This document shows positions 1 through 8,834 of a stretch of DNA of 64,000 nt, piece after piece. Numbering within the stretch: the first letter of the stretch is position 1; each line of letters begins with the position of its first letter. The position numbers were made by a program, and so were the translations under genes. The DNA comes from Leclercia adecarboxylata (GTDB lineage Bacteria; Pseudomonadota; Gammaproteobacteria; Enterobacterales; Enterobacteriaceae), in contig NZ_CP040889.1 in the NCBI RefSeq assembly GCF_006171285.1, positions 3,100,001 through 3,164,000 on the forward strand, written 5' to 3'. The notes below the pieces were generated by a model. That model worked only from the letters and a program-made list of their open reading frames with translations, ran no database searches and had not been told where the DNA came from.

Positions 1-72
1 AATATTACCCGCCGTGGAGGTTTTGGGTTGTCTGGTGCTGAAGATGGGCTTCGGCATAGTGAAGTCTGCCAT
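1..72 (-). CDS. yaiY: YaiY inner membrane protein, N-terminal fragment
   Basis: Only the first 24 codons lie in the window; the gene runs off the left edge. The reading frame from the ATG at 72 begins MADFTMPKPIFS, which resembles the start of the small two-pass inner membrane protein YaiY of E. coli as I recall it. The neighbour order yaiY (minus), yaiZ (plus), ddlA (minus) is that of E. coli. The function is not established in the family. The membrane segments lie outside the window, so the call rests on the N-terminus and synteny. Confidence 0.7.
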   Translation of the reverse strand, partial: MADFTMPKPIFSTRQPKTSTAGNI

Positions 73-318
73 AAATACCTCCGAGTGTTCTGACTGGCTA
101 TGTGCCTGTTGTACACGTCAAGTTTGACAGCACATTGCCGTTGTCAATATCGGAATGATGGTAATTTGGCCTGGGGAATTCTCCTGGTTTACCAATTTCT
201 GCCGCGCATCACAGATTTTTTACTTAAGTGAAATTCACTCTCATTTCAGATTTTCCGCATACGCCGCAGACCTGGCGACAAAACTGTGCGAGGATAGATT
301 TTTTCTTCTGGAGCGACC

Positions 319-537
319 ATGAAACTGCCTGCCAAAATTCGCCGTGACTGGCACTTCTATGCTTTTGCTATTGGGCTGATCTTTATTCTGAATGGGGTGG
401 TAGGACTGCTGGGCTTCGAAGCGAAGGGCTGGCAAACCTATGCGGTGGGGCTGGTGACCTGGGTGGTCAGCTTCTGGCTGGCGGGGTTTATCATTCGCCG
501 CCGCCCGGAAGAGACGACGGCGAACGACGCGGATTAA
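319..537 (+). CDS. yaiZ: YaiZ, small DUF2754 membrane protein
   Basis: A 72-residue protein of the DUF2754 family, of unknown role. A basic N-terminus ([10 protein letters not shown]) is followed by two hydrophobic stretches, about residues 13-32 and 38-58, and a charged tail RRRPEE, so it should be a two-span inner membrane protein with both ends in the cytoplasm. An AG-rich stretch (ctggagcgacc) precedes the ATG. Its TAA stop shares three bases with the stop of the convergent ddlA. Length and position match E. coli yaiZ. Confidence 0.85.
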   Translation: MKLPAKIRRDWHFYAFAIGLIFILNGVVGLLGFEAKGWQTYAVGLVTWVVSFWLAGFIIRRRPEETTANDAD

Positions 538-1634
538 CCGCTCACTGAAATCTGCAGCGCGCTGTCAGCGGCATGCCGCTCCAGCGCCAGTTCAATCAGG
601 CGGGTGATTAAATCCGGATAGCTCAGGCCGCTGGCCTGCCACAGTTTCGGGTACATGCTGATGTTGGTGAAGCCGGGCAGGGTGTTGATCTCGTTGATCA
701 CCACGCTGTTATCCGCCGTTAAGAAGACGTCGACGCGCGCCATGCCGCGGCACCCCAGCGCCTGATACGCTTCGATGGCAATCGCGCGGATCGCGTCGTT
801 AACCTCAGCATCCAGCGCCGCAGGGACCACCACCTGTGCGCCCTTGTCATCGATGTATTTGGTGTCGTAAGAGTAGAACTCGCTGTTCAGCACCACTTCG
901 CCGCAGGTGCTGGCCTGCGGAAAATCATTGCCCAGCACCGCACACTCAATCTCACGCCCTTTAATTCCCTGCTCAACCACCACTTTGTGATCGAAGGTGA
1001 ACGCCAGACGCACCGCTTCGCTGAACTGCGCTTCGCTGTTCACCTTGCTGACGCCAACGGAAGAGCCCTGGTTAGCCGGCTTGACGAACAGCGGCAGGCC
1101 AAAGCGGGCGCTGAGATCGGCAAAGGTGTGTTGCTCGCGGTTGGCGCGGGTGAGGGTGACAAACGGCGCCACGTTCAGCCCGGCATCGCGCAGCAGGCGT
1201 TTGGTGACGTCTTTATCCATACAGGCGGCGGAACCGAGCACATCGGAGCCGACGAACGGCAGGTTGGCCATGCGCAGCATCCCCTGCAGGGAGCCATCTT
1301 CGCCCAGCGTGCCGTGGACAATCGGGAAGATAACGTCGAGCTGTGAAAGCGTCTGGCCGGTGCCGGCGTCGATCAGCTGGCCCTGTACTACGCCCGGTAC
1401 GGTGGCAACGCTGATTTCAGACGGGTTCAGCGCAATGCGCGCCGGATCGTCAGCGTTGAGCAGATAGCCCTGCTCGTCGTTAATGTGCCACTGGCCCTGT
1501 TTATCAATACCCAACAGCACGACTTCAAAGCGGCTCTTATCAATCGCGTTAACGATATTTTTGGCCGATTGCAGCGACACTTCGTGCTCTGCTGATTTTC
1601 CCCCAAAGACAATACCTACCCGCAACTTCGCCAT
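534..1634 (-). CDS. ddlA: D-alanine--D-alanine ligase A
   Basis: Joins two D-alanines with ATP in the cytoplasm to make the dipeptide used by MurF for peptidoglycan. About 366 residues, the normal length. Visible family features are the N-terminal glycine-rich [14 protein letters not shown], the ATP-grasp region [13 protein letters not shown], the metal/ATP segment ARVDVFLT, and the C-terminal [11 protein letters not shown] with the Mg-binding Asn/Glu residues. An upstream in-frame ATG at 1646 would add MNEV; I chose the ATG at 1634 because MAKLRVGI aligns with the E. coli start MEKLRVGI. It converges on yaiZ with overlapping stops. K-12 also carries a second ligase, ddlB, in the mur cluster, which is not in this window. 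Confidence 0.95.
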   Translation of the reverse strand: MAKLRVGIVFGGKSAEHEVSLQSAKNIVNAIDKSRFEVVLLGIDKQGQWHINDEQGYLLNADDPARIALNPSEISVATVPGVVQGQLIDAGTGQTLSQLDVIFPIVHGTLGEDGSLQGMLRMANLPFVGSDVLGSAACMDKDVTKRLLRDAGLNVAPFVTLTRANREQHTFADLSARFGLPLFVKPANQGSSVGVSKVNSEAQFSEAVRLAFTFDHKVVVEQGIKGREIECAVLGNDFPQASTCGEVVLNSEFYSYDTKYIDDKGAQVVVPAALDAEVNDAIRAIAIEAYQALGCRGMARVDVFLTADNSVVINEINTLPGFTNISMYPKLWQASGLSYPDLITRLIELALERHAADSALQISVSG

Positions 1635-1740
1635 CACTTCGTTCATCCACTCTGACTCAAAACGCTTACCATATCACGATGCCCGGCGGGATTCGCCGCC
1701 TTCTGCCATAATGTTTTTGACACATCGCAAAGGGGGGTGA

Positions 1741-2460
1741 GTGAAAGGAAAAAGCCTGATTATCTGTCTGATACTGATTGTTGCGGCTGTGGCGGGCTAT
1801 CGCTGGCTGCCGTCTTATTACAATCCTTTTGCGCCGCTCACCCTCGACGATCCCCCCGGCACCCTGACCCAGTTTAAGCTCCGTCGCCTGACGCCCGAGC
1901 ATTGTGACGTGCTGCTGGCCCAGGCCAATGCGCGCCAGCTGATCCGCACCCAGGCGGTAGCCGACAGCACGGGAGAGTGTTCGTTGAGCGACGTGGTGCG
2001 GGTGCGCAGTTTTGGCCACGTCAGCCTCAGCAGCAGCTTTCTGGCCAGCTGCCCGCTGGCGCTCAGTACGGCGCTGTTCGTTGATCAACAGGCCCGGCCG
2101 CTGACCCAAAGCCTGATGGGAAGCAGCCTTTCGCGTATCGACCATTTCGGCAGTTTTGCCTGCCGGAACATCTATCACCGTCCCAACGCCCGGCGCAGCG
2201 AGCATGCCACCGCCGAGGCGCTGGACATCAGCGGATTTACCTTGGAAAACGGTCAGCGAATTTCGGTCCTGCGCGGCTGGAAGAACGCCCGAACCGAACC
2301 CTGGCTGCGGGCGCTGCTCAGCGCCAGCTGCGGCTACTTCGGCAATGCCCTCGGCCCGGATTACAACGCCGCCCACGCCAACCATTTTCACCTGGGAATG
2401 CGCGGTTTTGGCTACTGCCCGCAAAGCATAAATCACCAGCAAAAAGGCGAAAATATGTGA
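1741..2460 (+). CDS. extensin-family protein (Extensin-like C-terminal domain)
   Basis: 239 residues from a GTG start preceded by a strong purine-rich ribosome site (aggggggtga). The N-terminus has one hydrophobic segment (about residues 5-20) acting as an uncleaved anchor or signal, so the rest is probably periplasmic. The C-terminal half carries the conserved pattern of the extensin-like C family: ATAEALDISGF near residue 160 and AHANHFHLGMRG near residue 215, with paired cysteines (FACRN, ASCGYF, GYCPQ). The D-x-S and H-x-N-H-F-H residues resemble the metal-binding site of LAS-type peptidases such as VanY and MepA, so a cell-wall role is possible but not shown. It is absent from this position in K-12. 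Its neighbour ddlA, also a wall gene, is divergent. Confidence 0.75.
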   Translation: MKGKSLIICLILIVAAVAGYRWLPSYYNPFAPLTLDDPPGTLTQFKLRRLTPEHCDVLLAQANARQLIRTQAVADSTGECSLSDVVRVRSFGHVSLSSSFLASCPLALSTALFVDQQARPLTQSLMGSSLSRIDHFGSFACRNIYHRPNARRSEHATAEALDISGFTLENGQRISVLRGWKNARTEPWLRALLSASCGYFGNALGPDYNAAHANHFHLGMRGFGYCPQSINHQQKGENM

Positions 2461-2593
2461 CATATTTCACAAATATGATGACTGGGAAGATAAAACACCG
2501 AAGTCGCGTCAGGCGCATCTCTGACAACTAACGGCGCAACGTAACTTGCTAATCTGATAACGAATTTACGTAATATGAAGACAGTACCCGCCT

Positions 2594-3817
2594 ATGGAAT
2601 CGTGGAAGGTTAACCTCATCTCGGTCTGGTTTGGTTGTTTTTTCACCGGCCTTGCCATCAGTCAGATTTTGCCGTTTTTGCCGCTGTATGTGTCTCAGCT
2701 TGGCGTCTCGTCCCACGAGGCGCTGTCGATGTGGTCAGGGCTGGTCTTCAGCGTCACGTTTCTCGTGTCGGCCATCGTCTCGCCCATGTGGGGCAGCCTC
2801 GCGGATCGCAAAGGGCGCAAGCTGATGCTGCTGCGCGCCTCGCTGGGGATGGCGATTGCCATCCTGCTGCAGGCGTTTGCCACCAACGTCTGGCAGCTGT
2901 TCCTGCTGCGCGCTCTGATGGGGCTCACCTCCGGCTATATTCCGAATGCGATGGCGCTGGTGGCCTCCCAAGTGCCCCGGGAGCGTAGCGGCTGGGCCAT
3001 CAGCACTCTGTCGACGGCGCAGATCAGCGGGGTGATTGGCGGTCCGCTGATGGGCGGATTCCTGGCAGACCACGTGGGGCTGCGCGCGGTGTTCGTCATC
3101 ACCGCCGTCCTGCTGGTGATCAGTTTTCTGGTGACGCTGTTTCTGATTAAAGAGGGGGCGCGCCCGACCGTGAGCAAGGCGGAGCGGCTGAGCGGCAAGG
3201 CGGTATTTGCCTCGCTCCCTTATCCGAGGCTGATGATCAGCCTGTTCGTCACCACCATGGTGATCCAGCTCTGCAACGGCTCGGTGGGGCCGATCCTCGC
3301 CCTGTTTATTCAGTCGATGGCGCCCGAGAGTAACAATATTGCCTTCCTCAGCGGGATGATTGCCGCCGTGCCGGGGATTTCTGCGTTAATGTCCGCTCCA
3401 CGGCTCGGCAAGCTCGGGGATCGCATCGGCACGGGCCGTATTCTGATGGCGACGCTTATCGTGGCGGTGGTGCTCTTTTTCGCCATGTCCTTTGTCACCA
3501 CCCCGTTGCAGCTTGGCGTGCTGCGCTTTTTACTCGGCTTTGCTGATGGCGCCATGCTGCCCGCCGTGCAGACCCTGCTGATCAAGTACTCCAGCGATCG
3601 GGTCACCGGGCGCATCTTCGGCTATAACCAGTCGTTTATGTATCTGGGGAACGTGGCCGGTCCGCTGATGGGGGCCGCGGTTTCGGCGATGGCCGGATTC
3701 CGCTGGGTATTTGCCGCCACCGCGGTGGTGGTGCTGGTGAATATTCTGCAACTGGCATGGGCGATGCGCCAGCGCCGCCTGCGGGAAGCCCGGACTCAGG
3801 CGGCAAAGCGTCTTTAA
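2594..3817 (+). CDS. MdtG-like MFS multidrug efflux transporter
   Basis: 407 residues with about 12 hydrophobic helices and the major-facilitator motif [15 protein letters not shown] between helices 2 and 3, repeated in weaker form as [10 protein letters not shown] between helices 8 and 9. Helix 5 carries [10 protein letters not shown], the drug:H+ antiporter motif C type. The whole protein resembles E. coli MdtG (for example LPLYVxQLGV, MWSGxVFS and NANAL-like segments), but mdtG lies elsewhere in K-12, so this is probably a paralogue and the symbol is left empty. Substrate is unknown. The ATG at 2594 has no clear Shine-Dalgarno sequence. A weak hairpin follows the stop. Confidence 0.8.
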   Translation: MESWKVNLISVWFGCFFTGLAISQILPFLPLYVSQLGVSSHEALSMWSGLVFSVTFLVSAIVSPMWGSLADRKGRKLMLLRASLGMAIAILLQAFATNVWQLFLLRALMGLTSGYIPNAMALVASQVPRERSGWAISTLSTAQISGVIGGPLMGGFLADHVGLRAVFVITAVLLVISFLVTLFLIKEGARPTVSKAERLSGKAVFASLPYPRLMISLFVTTMVIQLCNGSVGPILALFIQSMAPESNNIAFLSGMIAAVPGISALMSAPRLGKLGDRIGTGRILMATLIVAVVLFFAMSFVTTPLQLGVLRFLLGFADGAMLPAVQTLLIKYSSDRVTGRIFGYNQSFMYLGNVAGPLMGAAVSAMAGFRWVFAATAVVVLVNILQLAWAMRQRRLREARTQAAKRL

Positions 3818-3844
3818 TGTTGTTGTATAATATAGTGTGATCTG

Positions 3845-3875
3845 ACCGCCATTATCATAAATGTGAAATGGTGGT
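3845..3875 (+). terminator. possible terminator after the MdtG-like gene
   Basis: A 9-bp stem (accgccatt with aatggtggt, one G-T pair) and a 13-base loop lie 28 bases after the stop, followed by the T-rich tcttcatttt. The T run is broken, so termination may be weak. The rest of the gap up to iraP (3876-4056) is AT-rich and presumably holds the iraP promoter; no convincing PhoP or other operator could be picked out by eye. Confidence 0.35.
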
Positions 3876-4056
3876 TCTTCATTTTAATTATTCTGCTAAG
3901 AAAGAATTAAATTTAATTTAAAGCACGTCTTATCACGCACCCAGAGATACTATTTTATGATGCATGTGGGGTTTGCTTAAAAATAGTACTTTTACCCACT
4001 TTGCAAGCATCAGACATAATGATAACGTCGAAAAAAACTGATAAGGAAATAGCGCT

Positions 4057-4317
4057 GTGAAAAATCTCATTGCAGAGTTGTTGGTGAAGCTGGCAGAAAA
4101 GGAAGAAGAGTCAAAAGAGCTGGTGGCTCAGGTTGAGGCACTGGAAATTGTGGTCACCGCACTGTTACGCCAGATGGCGCAAAGCGATCAGCAGGCGTTG
4201 ATCAAAAGCGTGGAAGGCGCGCTGGATGAGGCCCGACCAGATGCGGAGGTACCGGCCCAGGATAGCGAGATGCTGCAGCAATACGTAAAAAAGCTGCTAC
4301 GGCACCCGCGCAGCTGA
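4057..4317 (+). CDS. iraP: IraP, anti-adaptor protecting sigma S
   Basis: 86 residues from a GTG start with ribosome site aagga 10 bases upstream. IraP binds the adaptor RssB and so blocks delivery of RpoS to ClpXP, raising sigma S during phosphate starvation in E. coli. The N-terminal half ([19 protein letters not shown]) is a charged amphipathic helix continuing as [15 protein letters not shown], the coiled-coil region of the family; the C-terminal part is more variable and acidic. Length and the location upstream of the phoA-psiF site match E. coli. clpP and clpX, which encode the protease that IraP counteracts, lie at the right end of the window. Confidence 0.92.
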   Translation: MKNLIAELLVKLAEKEEESKELVAQVEALEIVVTALLRQMAQSDQQALIKSVEGALDEARPDAEVPAQDSEMLQQYVKKLLRHPRS

Positions 4318-4338
4318 ACGGTTATCTGACTTAAGTTA

Positions 4339-4356
4339 TTGTCATAGAAACGTCAC
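4339..4356 (+). promoter_or_regulatory. Pho box (PhoB site) and promoter of the phoA relic
   Basis: Two 7-base half-sites, ttGTCATag and acGTCACg, spaced as in the E. coli phoA Pho box, followed 10 bases later by a -10-like tgtagt (4367-4372). The downstream leader to the GTG start of phoA also looks like the E. coli leader. The control region has therefore been kept although the gene it served is destroyed. It could still drive psiF if transcription passes the hairpin at 4761. Confidence 0.75.
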
Positions 4357-4415
4357 GTCGGTTGCCTGTAGTCGCTCTGTTTTATTTTTCATGTATTTCT
4401 CCATGGAGAAAATAA

Positions 4416-4752
4416 GTGAAACAGAGCGCATTTTATATTGCATTACTCCCTCAGCTGTTTACCCTCACTATTTATGCTGAAAATGTCGCATCCACTACGG
4501 TGCTTGTTAATCGTGCTGCCCAGGGGATATCACCTGGCCCGGCGGGGCTCGTCGTTTGACGGAAGTTCAGACCGCCGCAATTCGCGCGTCATTAAATGAT
4601 AAGCCAGCCCAAAATATTATTCTGCTGATTGGCGACGGAATGGTCGATTCCGAAATAATCGCGGAACGAAATTATGCCGAAGGGGCAGGCGCGTGCAGGC
4701 TCAGGCCCGTGGCTATCAGTTGGTGAGCGATGCCGCATCAGGGCTGATATAA
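4416..4752 (+). pseudogene. phoA: alkaline phosphatase relic: frameshift plus two large internal deletions
   Basis: The GTG at 4416, with its ggag ribosome site, opens VKQSAFYIALLP, the PhoA signal-peptide start. The frame reads to NRAAQG at about 4526, where caggggat has one G fewer than the expected G run; read -1 from there, the protein continues as GGARRLT, then [16 protein letters not shown], then RNYAEGAG up to about 4690. This includes the metal-ligand Asp of GDGM. A junction then jumps to [15 protein letters not shown] (4696-4740), losing roughly 150 codons including the catalytic Ser and the Asp/Thr of the Mg site. A second junction goes straight to GLI-stop (4741-4752), matching the last codons GLK-stop and losing roughly the last 200 codons. 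No active enzyme can be made. It sits between iraP and psiF exactly as phoA does in E. coli. Confidence 0.92.
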
Positions 4753-4760
4753 ACTGGCTG

Positions 4761-4795
4761 CCCGACGGGAAAATATCCCGCCGGGTGGTTTTTTT
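4761..4795 (+). terminator. hairpin terminator between the phoA relic and psiF
   Basis: Stem cccgacggg/cccgccggg (one A-C mismatch), loop aaaatat, then tggttttttt. It starts 8 bases after the relic's stop codon. If efficient, it would separate psiF from the Pho-box promoter; in E. coli psiF is reported as co-regulated with phoA, so partial read-through is likely. Confidence 0.7.
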
Positions 4796-4843
4796 ATCAA
4801 CACGGACCAGACTTAAGGAGATCATTCACAGAAGGAAAGTGCT

Positions 4844-5164
4844 ATGAAAATCACACTGCTGGTCACGCTGCTCCTTGAGCTGTTTTCTCTCACCCCGGCG
4901 GGGGCGCAGGATAAACAGCTCACCCCGCAGCAGCAACGCATGACTACCTGCAACCAACAGGCGACCGCCCAGGCGCTGAAAGGCGACTCCCGTAAGACCT
5001 ACATGAGCGATTGCCTGAAAAACGCCTCTTCTAAACCCAACGAAAAAAGCCTGACGCCGCAACAGCAAAGAATGCGTGAATGTAACTCCCAGGCGACGCA
5101 ACAATCGCTCAAAGGCGATGACCGTAATAAGTTCATGAGCGCCTGCCTGAAGAAAACCGGCTAG
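4844..5164 (+). CDS. psiF: PsiF, phosphate-starvation-inducible secreted protein
   Basis: 106 residues with a Sec signal peptide (hydrophobic residues 3-14, likely cleavage after PAGA), so probably periplasmic. The mature part is two copies of the PsiF repeat: LTPQQQRMTTCNQQATAQ near residue 26 and LTPQQQRMRECNSQATQQ near residue 66, each ending in a D-x-LKGD-x-R-x-x-(Y/F)MS-x-CL block, so each repeat has two cysteines. The molecular function is unknown. Ribosome site agaaggaaag precedes the ATG. It is the partner gene of phoA in E. coli and is intact here although phoA is not. Confidence 0.9.
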   Translation: MKITLLVTLLLELFSLTPAGAQDKQLTPQQQRMTTCNQQATAQALKGDSRKTYMSDCLKNASSKPNEKSLTPQQQRMRECNSQATQQSLKGDDRNKFMSACLKKTG

Positions 5165-5171
5165 TTCAAAA

Positions 5172-5197
5172 GGGTGAGCGCTTCGTCTGGCTCACCC
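5172..5197. terminator. hairpin after psiF
   Basis: Perfect 8-bp stem gggtgagc/gctcaccc with a 10-base loop, 7 bases after the psiF stop. No T run follows on the plus strand, so it may act as a weak terminator or an mRNA 3' end stabiliser. Confidence 0.4.
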
Positions 5198-5263
5198 GAA
5201 ATATCATACTTAGCGCCAGATAAGCCTTTCTATAATTTGGGAAAATACTATTGAGTATTCCCA

Positions 5264-6370
5264 ATGCCCATGAATGATGAGAACTTTTACACTAAAGCCT
5301 ATGCCCGTGAGGGTATAAACCAGGCGCGATCCGCGGATGAACATCACCGCGAAGGCATCCGTCTGGCCCGCCGGTTACGTTTACCCCGTGCTGTGGGTCT
5401 GGCTATTCTTTTCTTCCCGATTGGCAGCATGCTGGCCGCACTGCCGGCGAACGGCCTCTGGTGGCTACTGCTGGTGGGATGGGCGTTCGTCTGGCCGCAC
5501 CTGGCCTGGCAATTAGCGATGCGCTCGGCGGATCCTCATCATAATGAGATGTTCAACCTCAAAATTGACGCCATTATGGCCGGGGTGTGGATTGGGCTGA
5601 TGGGCTTCAACGCCATGCCCAGCGCGGCGCTGATCATGATGATGAGCATGAACCTGATGGGCGTGGGGGGCATCCGGCTTTACGCCACAGGCGCGTTAAT
5701 GACCGCGCTGTCGGCGCTGGTAACCCTGCAAATGATGCACGTGCCGCTGGCCTTCGTCAGCGCCCCGCTGGAAATCTGGCTCGCGCTGCCGGTCATTGTG
5801 GGTTATCCGATGCTGTTTGCCTGGGTCAGTTTCCATACTACCAACAGTCTGGTGGAGCATAAGCGGCGGCTGGAGCTGATGAGCACGCTGGACGGGATGA
5901 CAGGGGTATTTAACCGTCGCCACTGGGAAGTGCTGCTGCGCACGGAGTTTGAAAACTGCCGTCGCTACCACCGGAGTGCGACGATGCTGCTGATCGACAT
6001 CGATCACTTTAAGGGCATTAACGACACCTGGGGCCACGACGTCGGCGATCAGGCCATTATCGCCGTGACCCGCCAGCTTCAGCTGACGTTACGCGCCAGC
6101 GATATGATTGGCCGTTTTGGCGGGGATGAGTTCGCGGTGATCATGAGCGGGACGCCTGCGGAAAGCGCCATTGCGGCGATGTCGCGGGTCCATGAACGGC
6201 TGGCGGAACTGCGCCTGCCGGGTGCGCCGCAGGTAAAGCTGTGCATCAGCGTCGGGGTTGCGCCGCTAACGACGTCGATGGTGCATTACCAGGAGTGGCT
6301 GAAAGCGGCGGATATCGCACTCTATAAAGCGAAAAATGCCGGACGGAACCGCACCGAGGTGGCCGCATAA
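5264..6370 (+). CDS. dgcC: DgcC (AdrA/YaiC) diguanylate cyclase
   Basis: Makes cyclic di-GMP from two GTP; in E. coli and Salmonella it is switched on by CsgD and activates cellulose synthesis through BcsA. 368 residues: an N-terminal MASE2 membrane-sensor domain with about 6-7 helices (residues 30-195) and a C-terminal GGDEF domain (about 205-365). The active-site motif GGDEF is at residues 286-290 and the inhibitory I-site RASD lies exactly five residues before it, so product inhibition should be retained. It starts MPMNDENF; the second ATG at 5270 is an alternative start. It converges on proC with 14 bases between stops. Confidence 0.93.
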   Translation: MPMNDENFYTKAYAREGINQARSADEHHREGIRLARRLRLPRAVGLAILFFPIGSMLAALPANGLWWLLLVGWAFVWPHLAWQLAMRSADPHHNEMFNLKIDAIMAGVWIGLMGFNAMPSAALIMMMSMNLMGVGGIRLYATGALMTALSALVTLQMMHVPLAFVSAPLEIWLALPVIVGYPMLFAWVSFHTTNSLVEHKRRLELMSTLDGMTGVFNRRHWEVLLRTEFENCRRYHRSATMLLIDIDHFKGINDTWGHDVGDQAIIAVTRQLQLTLRASDMIGRFGGDEFAVIMSGTPAESAIAAMSRVHERLAELRLPGAPQVKLCISVGVAPLTTSMVHYQEWLKAADIALYKAKNAGRNRTEVAA

Positions 6371-6384
6371 CGTCCGGCTATGGA

Positions 6385-7194
6385 TCAGGATTTGCTCAGC
6401 AGCTCTGATTTTTCCATGCACTTATTCATGGCTTCAATGACGGCTGCGCGGAATCCGCGCTCTTCCAGCACCCGCACCGCTTCGATGGTGGTGCCGCCCG
6501 GTGAGCAGACCATATCCTTCAGTTCGCCAGGATGTTTGCCGGTCTCCAGCACCATTTTGGCTGAACCCATCACCGCCTGCGCAGCAAACTTATAAGCCTG
6601 CGCGCGCGGCATCCCGCCCAGCACCGCCGCATCCGCCATCGCTTCGATAAACATAAACACGTAGGCGGGCGCCGAACCGCTGACGCCCACCACCGGGTGG
6701 ATCATCGCCTCGGCAATTACTTCGGCTTCCCCGAAGCAGCGGAAAATATTGACCACATCGGCAACTTCTTCCGTCGTCACCAGCGCGTTAGGGGTGATGG
6801 AGGTCATGCCCGCTTTCACCAGCGACGGCGTGTTTGGCATCGCGCGGACGATTTTACGGTCGTGGCCCAGGGCGCGCGCCAGCTGGTCGAGGGTGACGCC
6901 TGCCGCGATTGAGACCACCAGGGTCTCTTTATTGAGGCTGGAGGTGATATCGCTCAGGACTTTGACCATCATGTTCGGCTTCACCGCCCCGAAGACGATA
7001 TCGGCCACCTGCGCCACTTCCTGGGCGCTTTGCGCAGCGTTGATCCCGTACTGGTCGTGCAGGGCGGCGACCTTGTCCGGTGACGGGGTGTAGACCCAAA
7101 TCTGACCAGGCAGCACCTGACCGCTGGCAATCAGTCCGCCGAGAATGGCTTTGCCCATATTACCGCAGCCGATAAAACCGATTTTCTTCTCCAT
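6385..7194 (-). CDS. proC: pyrroline-5-carboxylate reductase
   Basis: Last step of proline synthesis: reduces 1-pyrroline-5-carboxylate to proline with NADPH in the cytoplasm. 269 residues, the usual length. The N-terminal Rossmann motif [12 protein letters not shown] is at residues 6-17; the C-terminal dimer and substrate domain carries [17 protein letters not shown] and the conserved SPGGTTIEA near residue 230. An in-frame GTG lies one codon upstream; the ATG at 7194 is preferred because it follows agagggag at normal spacing. Divergent from yaiI. Confidence 0.96.
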   Translation of the reverse strand: MEKKIGFIGCGNMGKAILGGLIASGQVLPGQIWVYTPSPDKVAALHDQYGINAAQSAQEVAQVADIVFGAVKPNMMVKVLSDITSSLNKETLVVSIAAGVTLDQLARALGHDRKIVRAMPNTPSLVKAGMTSITPNALVTTEEVADVVNIFRCFGEAEVIAEAMIHPVVGVSGSAPAYVFMFIEAMADAAVLGGMPRAQAYKFAAQAVMGSAKMVLETGKHPGELKDMVCSPGGTTIEAVRVLEERGFRAAVIEAMNKCMEKSELLSKS

Positions 7195-7280
7195 CACGTC
7201 TCCCTCTTAAACTTTGTTATGATTGTCGAACTTTAGCCTATCAGGTTTTGTTACGCAGCATTATATGCCGGAGAGAGAAG

Positions 7281-7739
7281 ATGGCGATTTGGGTGGATGC
7301 CGATGCGTGTCCCAATGTGATTAAAGAGATCCTGTTTCGCGCCGCCGAGCGCGTTCAGATGCCGCTGACCCTGGTGGCGAATCAGAACCTGCGCGTGCCG
7401 CCGTCCCGCTTTATCCGCTCCCTGCGCGTTCCGGCCGGTTTTGACGTGGCCGATAACGAAATCGTGCGCCTGTGCAGCGCGGAAGACCTGGTGATCACCG
7501 CCGACATTCCGCTGGCGGCGGAAGTGCTGGAGAAAGGGGCGGCAGCCCTCAACCCGCGCGGCGAACGTTATTTCCCGTCCACCATCCGCGAAAAGCTGAC
7601 GATGCGTGATTTTATGGACACCATGCGCGCCAGCGGCGTGCAGACCGGCGGGCCGGATAGCCTGTCTCAGCGCGACAGGCAGCAGTTTGCCGCCGAACTG
7701 GATAAATGGCTGCTGGAAGTGAAGCGCCGCCAGGGTTAA
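7281..7739 (+). CDS. yaiI: YaiI, UPF0178 family (YaiI/YqxD) protein
   Basis: 152 residues of the UPF0178 (DUF188) family, which has a PIN-like fold; the biochemical role is unproven. The family signature [15 protein letters not shown] opens the protein, with further acidic residues in [10 protein letters not shown] near residue 75 and the conserved [15 protein letters not shown] near residue 125. The ATG at 7281 follows gagagagaag and aligns with the E. coli start; an upstream in-frame start at 7248 would add 11 unconserved residues and was rejected. Confidence 0.9.
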   Translation: MAIWVDADACPNVIKEILFRAAERVQMPLTLVANQNLRVPPSRFIRSLRVPAGFDVADNEIVRLCSAEDLVITADIPLAAEVLEKGAAALNPRGERYFPSTIREKLTMRDFMDTMRASGVQTGGPDSLSQRDRQQFAAELDKWLLEVKRRQG

Positions 7740-7906
7740 TCATCACTGCGACATATGTTTTGGTCATTATTACCCCAGTCCGGGGTTGTCAACGGCGGGT
7801 GGGTTCAGGTAAGGTGGGCGCACCGGCTAGTGCCATCATTTCTTTACAGGTTCTTTCCTTGATATTTCTGGAGTTGACTGAAATGTCAGTTAAAAGTCAC
7901 GCCTGA

Positions 7907-7924
7907 TGTAATAATTTTTTTACG
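7907..7924 (+). promoter_or_regulatory. TYR box (TyrR site) upstream of aroL
   Basis: TGTAAT-N6-TTTACG matches the TyrR box consensus TGTAAA-N6-TTTACA at 10 of 12 fixed positions. A second, weaker copy is tgccat-N6-tttaca at 7831-7848. aroL of E. coli is repressed by TyrR through several such boxes, so the arrangement is expected. Called by eye. Confidence 0.6.
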
Positions 7925-7934
7925 GTTAACGTGT

Positions 7935-7951
7935 GTACTAGCTTAATGGTA
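7935..7951 (+). promoter_or_regulatory. TrpR operator-like sequence upstream of aroL
   Basis: gtactagcttaatggta keeps the GTACTAG half of the Trp operator seen in E. coli aroL, where TrpR adds to TyrR repression. It lies 11 bases after the TYR box and 63 bases before the aroL ATG, overlapping the likely promoter. Confidence 0.6.
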
Positions 7952-8013
7952 TCATTGCACTCTTTTCGACTTCACGTCCCGCACGTCTGCGGCATCAAGG
8001 GGAACACCTGGTC

Positions 8014-8538
8014 ATGACCCAGCCTATTTTTTTAATTGGCCCCCGCGGCTGTGGCAAAACCACCGTCGGTCTTGAACTGGCTCGTCTGTGCCAGAGTGAA
8101 TTTGTCGATACCGACCACTGGCTGCAGACCCAGGCCGGTCAGAGCATCGCCGACATTGTTGAGCAGGAAGGGTGGGAGAGTTTTCGCGCCCGTGAGACGG
8201 CCACTCTCGAAGCGGTAACGGCGGGCTCCGGCATTATCGCTACCGGCGGCGGCATTATTTTGTCTGCCTACAACCGGCAGTTTATGCGCGAAAAGGGCAT
8301 TGTGATTTACCTTTGCGCCCCCGTCCCGGTGCTGGTGGAGCGCCTTGAAGCCTCCCCGGAAGAGGGACAGCGTCCAACCCTGACCGGCAAACCCATCAGC
8401 GAAGAGGTGAGCGCGGTGCTGGCAGAGCGTGACGCGCTCTATCGCGAAGCCGCGCATCATGTGGTGGACGCATCGCTTGCGCCTGGAGACGTGGTGCAAA
8501 ATATCGTCGCTGCGCTGCATCTGGCATGCGCCAGCTAA
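8014..8538 (+). CDS. aroL: shikimate kinase II
   Basis: Phosphorylates shikimate at the 3-hydroxyl with ATP in the common aromatic amino acid pathway. 174 residues, the family's length. Walker [10 protein letters not shown] is at residues 9-17, the shikimate-binding Asp in DTDHW near residue 34, ESFRARE near residue 58 and the glycine triplet ATGGGI near residue 80; the lid segment GQRPTLTG is near residue 120. First gene of an apparent aroL-yaiA-aroM cluster with TyrR and TrpR sites upstream, so it should be repressed by tyrosine and tryptophan. Confidence 0.96.
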   Translation: MTQPIFLIGPRGCGKTTVGLELARLCQSEFVDTDHWLQTQAGQSIADIVEQEGWESFRARETATLEAVTAGSGIIATGGGIILSAYNRQFMREKGIVIYLCAPVPVLVERLEASPEEGQRPTLTGKPISEEVSAVLAERDALYREAAHHVVDASLAPGDVVQNIVAALHLACAS

Positions 8539-8584
8539 CTGATGTCTATACTGATAGTTCAGCCAACCAAAAAAAGGATGAACT

Positions 8585-8776
8585 ATGCCAACCAGACCTC
8601 CCTATCCGCGTGAAGCCCGTATCGTTGCCGTTGAAAAAGGTGCGACGGGCCAGACCGTAACCTGGTATCAGCTGCGCGCCGACCACCCGAAACCGGATTC
8701 GCTCATCAGCGAGCATGAAACGGAGCAGGAAGCGCAGGATGCCAAAGTCCGTTACGAAGACCCCGATAAGTCCTGA
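8585..8776 (+). CDS. yaiA: YaiA, small conserved protein of the aroL operon
   Basis: 63 residues, polar and soluble, with no membrane segment or cysteine. It begins [16 protein letters not shown] and has the block [17 protein letters not shown] that typifies the YaiA family. Function is unknown. It follows aroL by 46 bases with ribosome site aaaaggatg just before the ATG, so it should be co-transcribed with aroL, as reported for E. coli. Confidence 0.9.
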   Translation: MPTRPPYPREARIVAVEKGATGQTVTWYQLRADHPKPDSLISEHETEQEAQDAKVRYEDPDKS

Positions 8777-8834
8777 TAAAAATCTGAAAGCATAAAGAAC
8801 TGTACGGTAATCACATTTTTAACAAAGCGTAAAC

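Noticed and set aside
3876..4056. PhoP box upstream of iraP
   Set aside because: Only a loose gtttgcttaa-like match; no properly spaced direct repeat of the PhoP consensus was found.
4416..4752. phoA damage as a simple sequencing frameshift
   Set aside because: One missing G could be an error, but the loss of two long internal stretches with flanking protein matches kept in order cannot be.
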